Source: Paragordius varius
Taxonomy: Eukaryota; Nematomorpha
NCBI GenBank assembly: GCA_964247055.1
Contig: OZ176056.1
Location: 4,030,001-4,094,000, forward strand
Direction of reading: 5' to 3'
DNA length: 64,000 nt
The translations under genes were made by a program, and so were the position numbers. The number at the start of each line of letters is the position of its first letter. Within the stretch, counting starts at the first letter, position 1. Positions 25,501-36,750 of this stretch are shown here, one piece after another. The notes below the pieces were generated by a model, which made no database searches, was not told the DNA's origin, and was given only the letters and a program-made list of their open reading frames with translations.

Positions 25501-25683
25501 ATTAATATTAGAGGAGAAAATTAATAAAAGGTTTAAGTAATTCCAACATTGATATGTGACCTGATGTGCGATATTTTTAACTACAAACTTACATTTTATT
25601 TTAAGCGTTGATATAAACATTTTAGGCTAAAATTCATGTACCCAAATTTTTACATTTAATTAAATATTTTTAGGTGGAATACC
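22592..25683. other. Intergenic spacer between hyaluronidase copy 2 and otopetrin
   Basis: Very AT-rich with no supported gene. It holds a GC-richer patch at about 22,623-22,690 with a small GAAGT/ACTTC hairpin, a direct repeat of about 250-bp spacing (TTTATCATTATTTTAC at about 22,736 and 22,988), a segment shared with 5,045-5,140, and a decayed hAT-like fragment (about 23,190-23,575, with ACGGGCCGCACA and GGATACTCTTGTTGG ends). The otopetrin promoter should be in the right part; no distinctive element is visible. Confidence 0.4.
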
Positions 25684-28600
25684 ATGAATCAATATTCCCC
25701 TCTACTGACACCCGGTATTTATATTTACTTTAATAAAATAAATATTTCAAAAATAATTTTACAATTTATATAATATTTCTTTTCTAGATAGTTTGAACGA
25801 GGAATTAAAATGGCCCGACTCTCCTCCCATTAACAGTACTTCATTAGCGGATGACTCAAAGAATATTAAACCAAGCAATATATTAGCTAAATTCGATTCG
25901 CCCACAGCCGATCTAAAATCACAAACTGACAAAGATATTGAAAAACGTTACAATAAATTATTTAAAAATGGAGATAATGCTGAACAATCTGTAGAAAAAA
26001 GAACTAATGTAACGGATACAGTCCATCCCCTCAACCAAAATATTAAAGACAGAGAGAACAATGCCAAAATACCCTCAGAGAAACCCGAAAAATTCAAGTT
26101 TAACCCAATAATGTCACAGAAACGCTTTGAAAATTATAAACCTCTTGTGCCCATTTGTAAGAACAAACATTGATTAATTATTAATTTATTTGTAAATATT
26201 AAAAATTTAGATAATTTTTTCAATATAATGTAGCTTTTTTTACAGCGATATAAGAAAGTTTGATAAGAGTTAAAATTTCAAAACTCAAATAATATACAAT
26301 AGTCTCAATAGGTTATAATATACAATAAGAATACTAATATTTTACAATTATTAGTGGTAAAAAATATTTAATTACATTAGTTTTCCCTTTGAAATGATTT
26401 ATATGTCAAGCGTTTCCAATCTGACCCAACTTATTTAATTCCTTTGAGCCATTTTATAGCTAATATATATTTATAAGTCAAATTAATTATATCCAATTTT
26501 TTTTTCTTGATCCCACATAAATCACAGTGCACACCGATAAAAGTGATAGCCACGCAAAACATGTAGATGGAAAAAATAATCAATCACATTCCAAGATAAT
26601 GGCTCCTAATAATGCGACTTTGGACCAGGCTAAGGTTAAACGACGAGAAAGCTTAACAGCACGCATAGTTGAAACATGGAAATCTGCCGGGAAAAAGGAC
26701 AAAAAGCACGTGGCATTAGCGAATGCACCATCCATAATTCCAGCGGGTAAAATTAGTCGACTCCGTCACGAAGATGCTGCCCACTCTCGGGAAGCTTTTA
26801 AGTATGTGATAGTTGAATATGATATTGTTAATACCATAGAGCTCTTGTTTTTTCCATTCTTTACCAAATATTTATACCCATTTAACGAAAAAATTAAATT
26901 TTTGATAAAATAAAGGATACATGACTGTATATATATGTATATATATATATATATTCATTTTGATATTTTTTACACAATCTTTGTGTGGCTCTTGTTTTAA
27001 GGTTTAATGAATGGTTAACATTTAATTATGTGCTTTCTAAAGGAAAAACTTTTACTCCAAATTGAGTTATCTCTACATGCTAATTCTTATCGCAATCGGT
27101 GTTTGTATACCCATGTCAGAAGCTATCGCAGAAAATTTTCCCAGAGACTATCATGAGGTAACTTCACCTAGAAAATATTGAGCAATATCTTGGTTAAAAT
27201 CTATTTTATATTCATATTTAAATTGTGCTAAATAATTTTAGATATTCTATTTATACCTTTATGGTATATCTGTGCTTTTTTTCACGTACGCTCACTTTTT
27301 CCTTATCCGTCATTATTCGAGGATGGAGAATTCTAGAAAAGCTTCAGTAGTGCTTTTATCTTCCCGTAAAAGTCATGTGGACCAAGATGCCGCCAAATTG
27401 TTGATCAAAAAACAACGAATCACGGAGTTTGAAAGTTCAACTGGAAGTTTTTATCTCAGAATGGGTGCTTTAGGTAAGATCAAAGCAAATACGGCGCCTT
27501 TTTTAGTTAATTTTTGCTAATAATTTAATAAGATAAGATCCGCTATAACCACAGTTTAAGGGTTTATTTTAGGTTGCATAAAATTTAAAAAAAATATAAA
27601 TGGTATTATAGAATATTTTAATTTTAGCTTTTGGTGCCGGCTCCATGATTTACTCAGGACTACAGTTCTCAGAATTTTTCGATGCAAATTTTACAAGCCG
27701 ATGTTTTGATATAATTAGTGGCCTGGTGCCTGCTTTCAATTTAGCCTTTACGTTTGTTCAAACCCATTTTATTTTCACGCATAGTAAGGTATAATTATTT
27801 ATAAACGAATGTTTAGACCACATTTTGAAGTTTTACAGGATAAATTTATTTTCAAATAATTGTAACAAATGTCGTTTTTAGATTTGTATTCACAAATTTA
27901 AAACTTTGGCACGGTTTGGTTTGGCCCATTTGATTGCAACGAATCTTAATGTTTGGGTTATAACCCTGGTCCGTCAAACCGTAGAAGAGATCGAATGGTT
28001 TAATCACGAACTCCAAGCTGCAAATAAAAATTTATCTATTAGTGCCGAACTCTCAAAATGTACTTAAATTAGTGAAATCCATATTTTAAAATGATATCGA
28101 ATGATATAAAATAAAAAATTTTAAACAGATTTATATTTTATACATATAAATGTATACATAGCTCCGATCTCAATAATCGCAGGGACAGATGCAATAATTA
28201 AGAATTTGACAGCCCCTATACAACACAGTGAGTGAAAATCATTTTAATTGTTTATACTGGGGTGTCCAACACAAATGGCTTCGTGGGCCGCATTATTGCA
28301 TCAAAAAATCCTATATGGGCAAATATTATAAGAATACAAACACCATTATTTATTTTCACAATTTTCTTCATATCCAAGAAAGACTTATTTAAAAAATTTG
28401 GTTAAGAAATCATGTTTTTGATATTGCATAGATATAGAGGGGTACATGAAACCCGTATACTGGTTGGACACCTCTGCTAATGTGTTTATTTTTATAATAC
28501 TCAATTTTATTCTGTGTCTCTTTTAATTCCAGAAATAGTCGAATTAGATTGTCAAAAATCACGTAGAGATGTAATAATGTCCAAAATAGTAGAGGATGCT

Positions 28601-31600
28601 GGTCCATTTCTCTACCCATGTACCATAGAATACAGTTTAATTTGTGCCGCCATATCCTATGTTATGTGGAAACATGTCGGGGAAGTCCCTAGATTTCGAA
28701 AGTTTGTTTTGCTATTAGAAATATTTTATCAAATACGGCAAATAAAATGAAATATAACGATTTCTACCGTTAATGAAATAAATTTTTATTTAAAGCTATA
28801 CCCTTTAATTTAAATAGATCGCGGAGAGCCCGTAATTCATACACTGTCAATTGCGAAGGCGCTAGTCAGGGTTTATTTGCGGGATTAATTGTATTAGTGT
28901 TCTCAATAGTCAGTCTTATCCTATTTTTTGTGCTGATAGAACGGCCCGAAAATTTCTTTTTTTCAGTTTACCTAAACCAGGTTTTTGTCAACACTTTTAT
29001 ATTTTTACAAATTATATTGCCAAATTTTATATTTACTACATACAATTCAAACTGAATGATATTTCATCATGTTTATTTCACAAATAATAGAAAATAAATG
29101 TTTTTCTTAAGGCTACATAAAATATATATTGTTAAATTTCTCTAACAATGAATTTCAAATGTATTTATTTACTCAAAAAAGCCATATATTATATTGATTG
29201 CCTATGCTGTTAGTTCGCAATTTAAAAAAATCAAATTATGTTACATATCTTAGGTCACCGAGATTGCCGTTTATTTCATAGCTCTGTGTGCATGTGTCAG
29301 GGCTTTCATGCAGATTAAAAAGCTTAAATTTGTGGAACTTATAGATCGAGAGCAGTTAGATAGCCTTTTACTATGTATATCAGTGGCGGGAGAATTGTTA
29401 TTCTCCACTTTTAGTATAGTTTCCTGTATGGGTGTAGTACCTAGCACACCACATGGAATGTCAACTTCTAACGGGGGCCACCAACACTCTGTAAATACGG
29501 CTCCATTAATTATTAAACCATACTATCCTACAGACTACATTTATTCAAGCAATTCCCCCCAAGATCCATATTATGAATCAAAATCGAATGATAACACGAA
29601 TTATGAAGATGAACTCATTAGGATTCTATCGGATGCGAGGTTAACCCGTTCACAACGGGAAACACAAAATGGTGATATCGAAACCGATAAATCAGTATCA
29701 AAGCTTGACCAATTCCTCAAAAGTAATGGACATCAATTGAATGTCACGGAACAAAAAATTTTACAACAATTCCTTACCATATTAAAGAAATTAAAACCAG
29801 AGATCGATTTAGCAAAAAATACTAAAAAGGATCATTATAATTCCCCTTCGTTTAGCACGCCTCAAAATATGGATTTGACTAAGGCTATAAAATATTTCTC
29901 CAATTATTTACATGCCTTCGAAACAAATTTCACGGCTTTAAATCAAAGTTTTTATAATCACACAAATGATAATAGTAGTTTAGCTCGTAATGTTAAATCC
30001 ATAACTTCTCATTACAATAAACGGGTGGAAGAGTTTGAACATCCCTCGAAGACTAAAATCTCATATAAAACTATCTTGCTGATATGTAGCTCATTGGCTA
30101 ACATTATACAAGCCATTACACAAACCGTATTTATATTGGATGCCCTAAACAGGTTTATTAAATTATAAAACAAATATATTTAGACGCATACAGTTAAACC
30201 TATTTTCATGAAAAACAGATGATGCAAATCTTTTTAGTACAAAATATTATATTTAGAGAGTAAGAAATACATTATTATTCAATCGATTGGCATAATTACA
30301 TAAATGGTTTTATTTTAAGGACTTAACTATTTTGATATTATTCAGTAACTAAAACTACATATGTGGACAAATAGTGTTATGTAACAATTGAGTGAAAATG
30401 GTTTTCCAGATATAATTGGCAAAATTTTTTTTAGTAACCATCACTCCTCAAAGTCACCCTAGAACACTATAAAATTTTTATACATTTCGAATTTACCTTA
30501 AAAACATATTAAGTATTTATGGCCCAATAAAACTCAAAATAAATTGAAATAGTTCTTTATAGCATAGTTTATTATTTTTTCCGTATTACGTTAGCTTTAA
30601 ACGAAATTATATTATATTTAAGTAATTTTTGATATTCAAATGCAAAATTATTTTAGGCGAAAATACAGTATACATTTTAATGTATGTTCAATAATTTTAT
30701 TGCCAGTCGAATAACATAAATGGTTTATCCAATGCGTAAAATACTGACCCACGAAATTATTTCGTAGTACACATATGAAAGAGGATTGACGTGAGAATTA
30801 ACATAGGCTGTAATTTGATGGATATTTTTTAATGTTAAAATTTGATAATATTATAGCAATTTATGTTAACATTTGTAATATTGTTGTTACGTATTTAGAT
30901 GCGGAATTAAGTTTTTATCTTGGATAAATTAATAAATAGTAAAATATGTATTTTAAGATATTTTATGTTAATTATTCCTAAATTTAATAATAAATTTTTT
31001 TCAACATGCTAAATACCTGTATTAATCAATCTTGGTATTATTATTTTATATAGTTAATACTAATTAAAAAACACAAGTAAATGTATATTTGTGAAAATTT
31101 AAGTAAATTTTAGATTTTTGTCTTTTATGTTTTGCATTATTAATTATTGATAATTTTTAAGTATTTCAGACATTTTCAGGTAAATTTCGGTTTTTAAATT
31201 TAGTCAAATTTAATTTTTTTTGTTCATTTTATGTAACATTGTTAATAGTAATCAATTACTACATATTTTGGGCATTATTATAAATACAAATAAAAATGCG
31301 GTTTTTAATAAATTTAGTAAAAAAATTTAGTTTTTTTTGTTTTTTAGGTTTTGCATTGTTAATTGTAATTAATTACTACATATTTTGGACATTATTATAA
31401 ATACAGGTAAAAATTGCGGTTTTTAACAAATTTAGTAAATATTTAGTTTTTTTTGTTTTTTAGGTTTTGCATTGTTAATTGTAATTAATTACTACATATT
31501 TTGGACATTATTATAAATACAGGTAAAAATTGCGGTTTTTAACAAATTTAGTAAAAATTTAGTTTTTTTTTTAGATTTTGCATTGTTAATTGTAATTAAT

Positions 31601-34600
31601 TACTACATATTTTGGACATTATTATAAATACAGGTAAAAATTGCGGTTTTTAATAAATTTAGTAAGAATTTAGTTTTTTTTTGTTTTTTAGGTTTTGCAT
31701 TGTTAATTGTAATTAATTATTACATATTTTGGACATTTAAATAAATACAGGTAAAAATTGCGGTTTTTAATAAATTTAGTAAAAATTTTAACATTCGTAT
31801 TTTATATCATTGTTATTTGTTATTAATTACTAAACATTTTGGACATTTAAAAAAACAGGTGAAAATCGAGGTTTTTAATAAATTAAAAAAATTTTAATTT
31901 TTTGTGTAACCTTGCTAATTTATTAATTACTATATATTTTTGATACATTGATATATACAGGTAAAAATTACTATCATTTGCGGTTTTTTAAATTTTTAGG
32001 AAAATTATTTTTTTGTTTTACATTGATAATTAATATATTAAATAGTTAACATATCTATGCATACAGGTAATATGCATGTGCGGTTTTATGTTTGACATTT
32101 TATTTATCAAAATCCAACTATGTACATTTTAACAAACACCTTATATCACCAAAGATTCAAAATAAGATCAAGATATATAAAACATCTTTTTAAGTATCTG
32201 AATATCGCCAAATATAAATATATTTATTTAAATTATAAATGTATAATTATACAAAATATTCTTAATATTATGTTTAAAATTAGCATTCTTCTTATTGATA
32301 TTACAGGTAACTTCTTTCTAATATTGATATACGATGCGGTGTGCGTTCATGATCATATCTTAAGGTAGATACTATCAACTAAATATAAGATAGAAAGGTA
32401 TATATTAATATTTTAGAAAATTGATACCTGGATTCTAGAAGTATTTTTATCATAATTTTAAATATTGGGGGCAAAAACATTCAAAGTTTGAAAGGAAACT
32501 AAATAAGGTTGACTTGGCTTTTAACAACTAAATTTGCAAAAAAATATTTTCTTCATGATAAAAATTAAAAAATGATACTTTTTGTTTTTGCGTTTTCGTT
32601 CTACCATCCCAAACTATATATCACCAATGACGTCAAATAAAAAATAGAAACAAATATTTTTTTTTCAAAAGCTTTGAATACAACAGCACTTCAAAAACTA
32701 AGCAGACAACACTAACATTAGTTGCTTTGGTGAAGAATTTCATATTTATAGTTTAAGATAGTAGAACGAAAACGCAAAAAAAGTATCATTTTTGAATTTT
32801 TTATCATGAAGAAAATATTTTTTTGCAAATTTGTTAAAAAGCCAAGTCCCTTTCAAACTTTGAATGTTTTTCCCCCCAATATTTAAAATTATGATAAAAA
32901 TACTTCTAGAATCCAGGTATCAATTTTCTAATATATTAATAAATACTTTTCTATCTTATATTTAGTTGATAGAATCTACCTTAAGATATGATCATGAAAG
33001 CACAACACAACGTACATCAATTTTAGAAAGATTACCTGTAATATCAATAAGAAGAATGCTAATTTTAAACATAATATTATGAATATTTTGTATAATTATA
33101 CATTTATAATTTAAATAAATATATTTATATTTGGCGATATTCAGATACTTAAAAAGATGTTTTATATATCTTGATATTTTGAATCTTTGGTGATATAAGG
33201 TGTTTGTTAAAATGTACATAGTTGGATTTTGATAAATAAAATGTCAAACATAAAACCGCACATGCATATTACCTGTATGCATAGATATGTTAACTATTTA
33301 ATATATTAATTATCAATGTAAAACAAAAAAAATAATTTTCCTAAAAATTTAAAAAACCGCAAATGATTGTAATTTTTACCTGTATATATCAATGTATCAA
33401 AAATATATAGTAATTAATAAATTAGCAAGGTTATACAAAAAATTAAAAATTTTTTAATTTATCAAAAACCTCAATTTTCACCTGTTTTTTTAAATGTCCA
33501 AAATGTTTAGTAATTAATAACAAATAAATATGATACAAAATACGAATGTTAAAATTTTTACTAAATTTATTAAAAACCGCAATTTTTACCTGTATTTATT
33601 TAAATGTCCAAAATATGTAGTAATTAATTACAATTAACAATGCAAAACCTAAAAAACAAAAAAAAACTAAATTTTTACTAAATTTGTTAAAAACCGCAAT
33701 TTTACCTGTATTTATAATAATGTCCAAAATATGTAGTAATTAATTACAATTAACAATGCAAAACCTAAAAAACAAAAAAAACTAAATTTTTTTACTAAAT
33801 TTATTAAAAACCGCATTTTTATTTGTATTTATAATAATGCCCAAAATATGTAGTAATTGATTACTATTAACAATGTTACATAAAATGAACAAAAAAAATT
33901 AAATTTGACTAAATTTAAAAACCGAATATTTACCTGAAAATGTCTGAAATACTTAAAAATTATCAATAATTAATAATGCAAAACATAAAAGACAAAAATC
34001 TAAAATTTACTTAAATTTTCACAAATATACATTTACTTGTGTTTTTTAATTAGTATTAACTATATAAAATAATAATACCAAGATTGATTAATACAGGTAT
34101 TTAGCATGTTGAAAAAAATTTATTATTAAATTTAGGAATAATTAACATAAAATATCTTAAAATACATATTTTACTATTTATTAATTTATCCAAGATAAAA
34201 ACTTAATTCCGCATCTAAATACGTAACAACAATATTACAAATGTTAACATAAATTGCTATAATATTATCAAAATTTAACATTAAAAAATATCCATCAAAT
34301 TACAGCCTATGTTAATTCTCACGTCAATCCTCTTTCATATGTGTACTACGAAATAATTTCGTGGGTCAGTATTTTACGCATTGGATAAACCATTTATGTT
34401 ATTCGACTGGCAATAAAATTATTAAACATACGTTAAAATGCATACTGTAATGTTTCAAGGATTAATATGAATCGTTCAAGGGGGTGAATTTGAGGTGTAA
34501 ATGGTATAAAATTTATTTTAAGGCAAGGTTATTTTAATGTAAATTACCATTAATTATTATTTTTGGCCAATTCAAAAATATTTGCATTGCTAGATTTAGT

Positions 34601-36108
34601 GTTACAGAGCATCAAGAAGTAACTAAACCCGGTCGACAAAGTGTAACTTTCCTGATTCTTTGTAATTTCGCACTTTGGGCCTTCAATACATTTGCTAATG
34701 AGCGGACACGAACAAACCCCATTCAAATCGAATTTTATGGTTATATTACATGGAATATCATAACACATATTTGTACACCTCTTTCCATATTTTACAGGTA
34801 TTACATATCAACACAAATTATTAGTAATGTTTTTTATTGAATCAAAATTCCTAATATCCTAAAAAAAATTTTTTTATAACATTTTGTGTCTGCAAAATTA
34901 TGTAGGTAAACTAAATTTTTATGTTCTATTTTTAACGGATATCTCTAAGTCTTAAATTTACACAACAAAAATTTAAAATGTATATCGACAATGCGTGAAA
35001 ATCATATAACAATTTTTTGAAAAGACACTATCATACTTTTATAAACCTTGATATTTTAATATCTATATTACAATTTAAACTTTGAGCATTTTACCAATTT
35101 ATTTCATTTAATTTTTATTTGCAAATCAATATTTAATGGTAAAATATATTGAGCTTGTAAAAAGCCCGTGATTAGATTTTTAAATAATCTTAAGTATTAA
35201 ATTGTTTATAAAAGATTTAGAGTGAATGAGTGTGAACAATTTTATAATATCATCTATCATTTATGCCCGCTAATTACACAACCTGTACTAAATAACTAAT
35301 ATACACTCATGACAATATTAATATCATAGCATATGTTATTAGAAATATGAACGGAATCTTTTTAAAAATCCTTAGCTATCCATAATTTGCATATATTCAC
35401 TATAAAGGATAAATGCGGTATTAAGATATTATACTAAAATTCTCATTTTAAAATGTTTTTAGAATCAAGATTTTGGCGTAACATTCCATAAATATTTGAA
35501 GATAAAATTTGTATAAAAAATATACAGTTTTGAGTCCCTTTATTAAAGGGTAAGGACTTTAATTGTATTCTGATATGTAAAGGCTTTAACACTCGCCTGC
35601 CTAGGGCTGACAGTGAGGATGAAAAAACTGCGTAGTTGGGTTTGAACTCAAGCACGCAGTCAAAGAGTTGGCCTGTTGCATTAGTGATTTAAAAAACTCT
35701 AAAGAAAATAATGGATGCGAAATAGTTTGAGATGAGGATATTTTTACAATACATTCTCTGCAAAATTTGTAACATGCGCCTTGAAAAGCATATTTTTGAA
35801 TTTGGCCCAATGCTAAAAATATTAAGATAATTAAATTTTAAATGGCCTGGTATAAACTATACAAAAGGTCAGAAGTGTCAATTTACATTCTGATGCCATG
35901 TAGGAAATTTTTCATTTTAATATTTATATTTTTAAAAATCGAGAGAAAAAATGGTGGTAATACCTTTTAGTCATTTAAAATACAGATTATGACCTTTCAT
36001 AATTCTCGTTACTGTATACATTTTATATCTTTTTATAGATATCATTCAACTGCATGTTTGGCGGAGGTGTGGAAACAAGCGTACAAAACACATATCGATG
36101 AAAATTAA
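25684..36108 (+). CDS. Otopetrin-family proton channel
   Basis: Multi-pass plasma-membrane channel of the otopetrin family, which conducts protons inward. Thirteen exons: 25684-25714, 25788-26156, 26528-26801, 27043-27157, 27242-27473, 27628-27788, 27882-28059, 28183-28227, 28533-28701, 28818-28980, 29254-30152, 34594-34797 and 36039-36108; phases match throughout (about 969 residues). Landmarks: SYLYMLILIAIGVCIPMSEA (first membrane helix), TGSFYLRMGALAFGAGSMIY, FTFVQTHFIF, ARFGLAHLIATNLNVW, DAGPFLYPCTIEYSLICAA, FLILCNFALWAFNTF, THICTPLSIFYRYHSTACL and a terminal EVWKQAYK. About 225 hydrophilic N-terminal residues come first, and a loop of roughly 190 polar residues sits in exon 11, larger than in vertebrate OTOP1. 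The start is the first ATG fitting the exon-1 frame; an upstream exon is possible. The intron after exon 11 is 4.4 kb because of nested repeats. Confidence 0.9.
28257..28476. mobile_element. hAT-like MITE in an otopetrin intron
   Basis: About 220 bp with inverted ends CTGGGGTGTCCAACA and TTGGACACCTCTG and an internal GTGGGCCGCATTA. It is the best-preserved member in this window of the family also seen at 912-1222 and 17149-17444. It lies in the intron between exons 8 and 9; no ORF. Confidence 0.65.
31237..32050 (+). repeat. Tandem ~110-bp units in the left foldback arm
   Basis: Starts of the conserved CATTGTTAAT motif fall near 31237, 31354, 31470, 31581, 31698, 31808, 31910 and 32022. The central units (31354-31800) are nearly identical to one another while the outer ones are more diverged, the pattern expected from unequal exchange in the middle of an array. 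Confidence 0.75.
33340..33960 (-). repeat. Tandem ~110-bp units in the right foldback arm
   Basis: Inverted counterpart of the left-arm array (ACAATGCAAAACCTAAAAAAC motifs near 33640 and 33755), with about two fewer near-identical central units than the left arm. Confidence 0.7.
35560..35690 (-). repeat. Possible tRNA-derived SINE head
   Basis: On the minus strand, GAGTTCAAACCC resembles a pol III B box, preceded by ACTGCGTGCTT-like anticodon-arm sequence within an unusually GC-rich patch for this intron (otopetrin intron 12). There is no clear A box, poly-A tail or target duplication. Could be chance. Confidence 0.25.
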
Positions 36109-36677
36109 TTTATGTAATTTTTTTTATAGTATTTTAATATATTTGACCATTTTATATGTACAAAAATATGTATTGTAGTAAATTAAACACAACTTACAAA
36201 TATATATTAATATGTGGTGCTCAAACTCCTAATAAATTGCGCAATATTTTAAATATTATCTATTATAATTATATTTCAAGGTAATTGCAAAAAAAAATTA
36301 TTTAATTGACAAAATGGATAAGAAAAAATTTTAACTATTTAATAATATGTTTTAATCACTACAAAGTATAATTGGTCTAATTCATTTAATGTCATAAAAT
36401 TAAATAGTTAAGAGACGTACGGAATTTTTATTTTGAACATATTCATATAAAAAACAGTTTAAGTCTGATCTTTTTCCTTTTTGTGATTTAAAATTTGCCA
36501 CCCAGGGCGGAGTCATGATAGAAAACTGGTCCAATCCATTTCAATGTCAAAATATTTTGATAAATTAGATATATACAAGAGCTCAAAAAACAAAAAATCT
36601 ATATGCAAATCAAATTTTTACAGTGTAAATTTATTGATAATAGTAACTACTAAAACATATACATATATACCAAAATG

Positions 36678-36708
<31 letters not shown>

Positions 36709-36750
36709 ATCAATGTTGGAAAGTTTTCAAATATACACGCCTTCCTAATA
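36109..36750. other. Convergent intergenic region otopetrin / Brr2
   Basis: The 642 bp between the two stop codons must hold both 3' UTRs. It is AT-rich with a TA run at about 36,678-36,709 and several AATAAA/TTTATT-like motifs in both directions; no single polyadenylation signal can be singled out. Confidence 0.5.

Larger units (their letters stand above)
30665..34448. mobile_element. Foldback-type element with long inverted arms
   Basis: Left arm 30665-32618 and right arm 32747-34448 are reverse complements at high identity, separated by about 128 bp of unique sequence. Outer termini are ACAGTATAC and CATACTGT. Each arm consists largely of imperfect tandem units of about 102-117 bp (CATTGTTAATTGTAATTAATTACTACATATTTTGG...), with about two more units in the left arm, which accounts for the length difference. 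Long inverted repeats built of internal tandem repeats are the defining architecture of foldback (FB-type) elements. A possible short target duplication (AAT) is too short to be certain. No transposase is seen; the small matching ORFs in both arms are a consequence of the palindrome. It lies within otopetrin intron 11. Confidence 0.75.
30481..34506. mobile_element. TA-flanked MITE split by a foldback element
   Basis: Left part 30481-30664 and right part 34449-34506 together match the MITE family found in Brr2 introns. The left part has the TACATTT..GAATTTACC end and the diagnostic core (CATAGTTTATTATTTTTTCC, TAATTTTTGAT, TTATTTTAGG). The right part has TTCAAGGGGGTGAATTTGAG and ends GTAAATGGTA. 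The 3.8-kb palindrome is inserted between them. This gives the order of events: otopetrin intron, then MITE, then foldback element. Confidence 0.7.

Noticed and set aside
25793-26173. Stand-alone 126-codon gene ending at 26,173
   Set aside because: It is otopetrin exon 2 read past its donor. The splice at 26156 to 26528 keeps the phase and continues into the channel.
32120-33219. Two similar small ORFs (82 and 75 codons) on opposite strands beginning MYILTNTLYHQRFKI
   Set aside because: They are the same sequence seen in both arms of the palindrome. The composition is that of AT-rich repeat DNA, there is no domain, and the similarity is explained by the inverted arms.
34550-34768. Minus-strand 72-codon ORF with many cysteines
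   Set aside because: It is the antisense shadow of otopetrin exon 34594-34797, whose plus-strand reading FLILCNFALWAFNTF is clearly the real frame.
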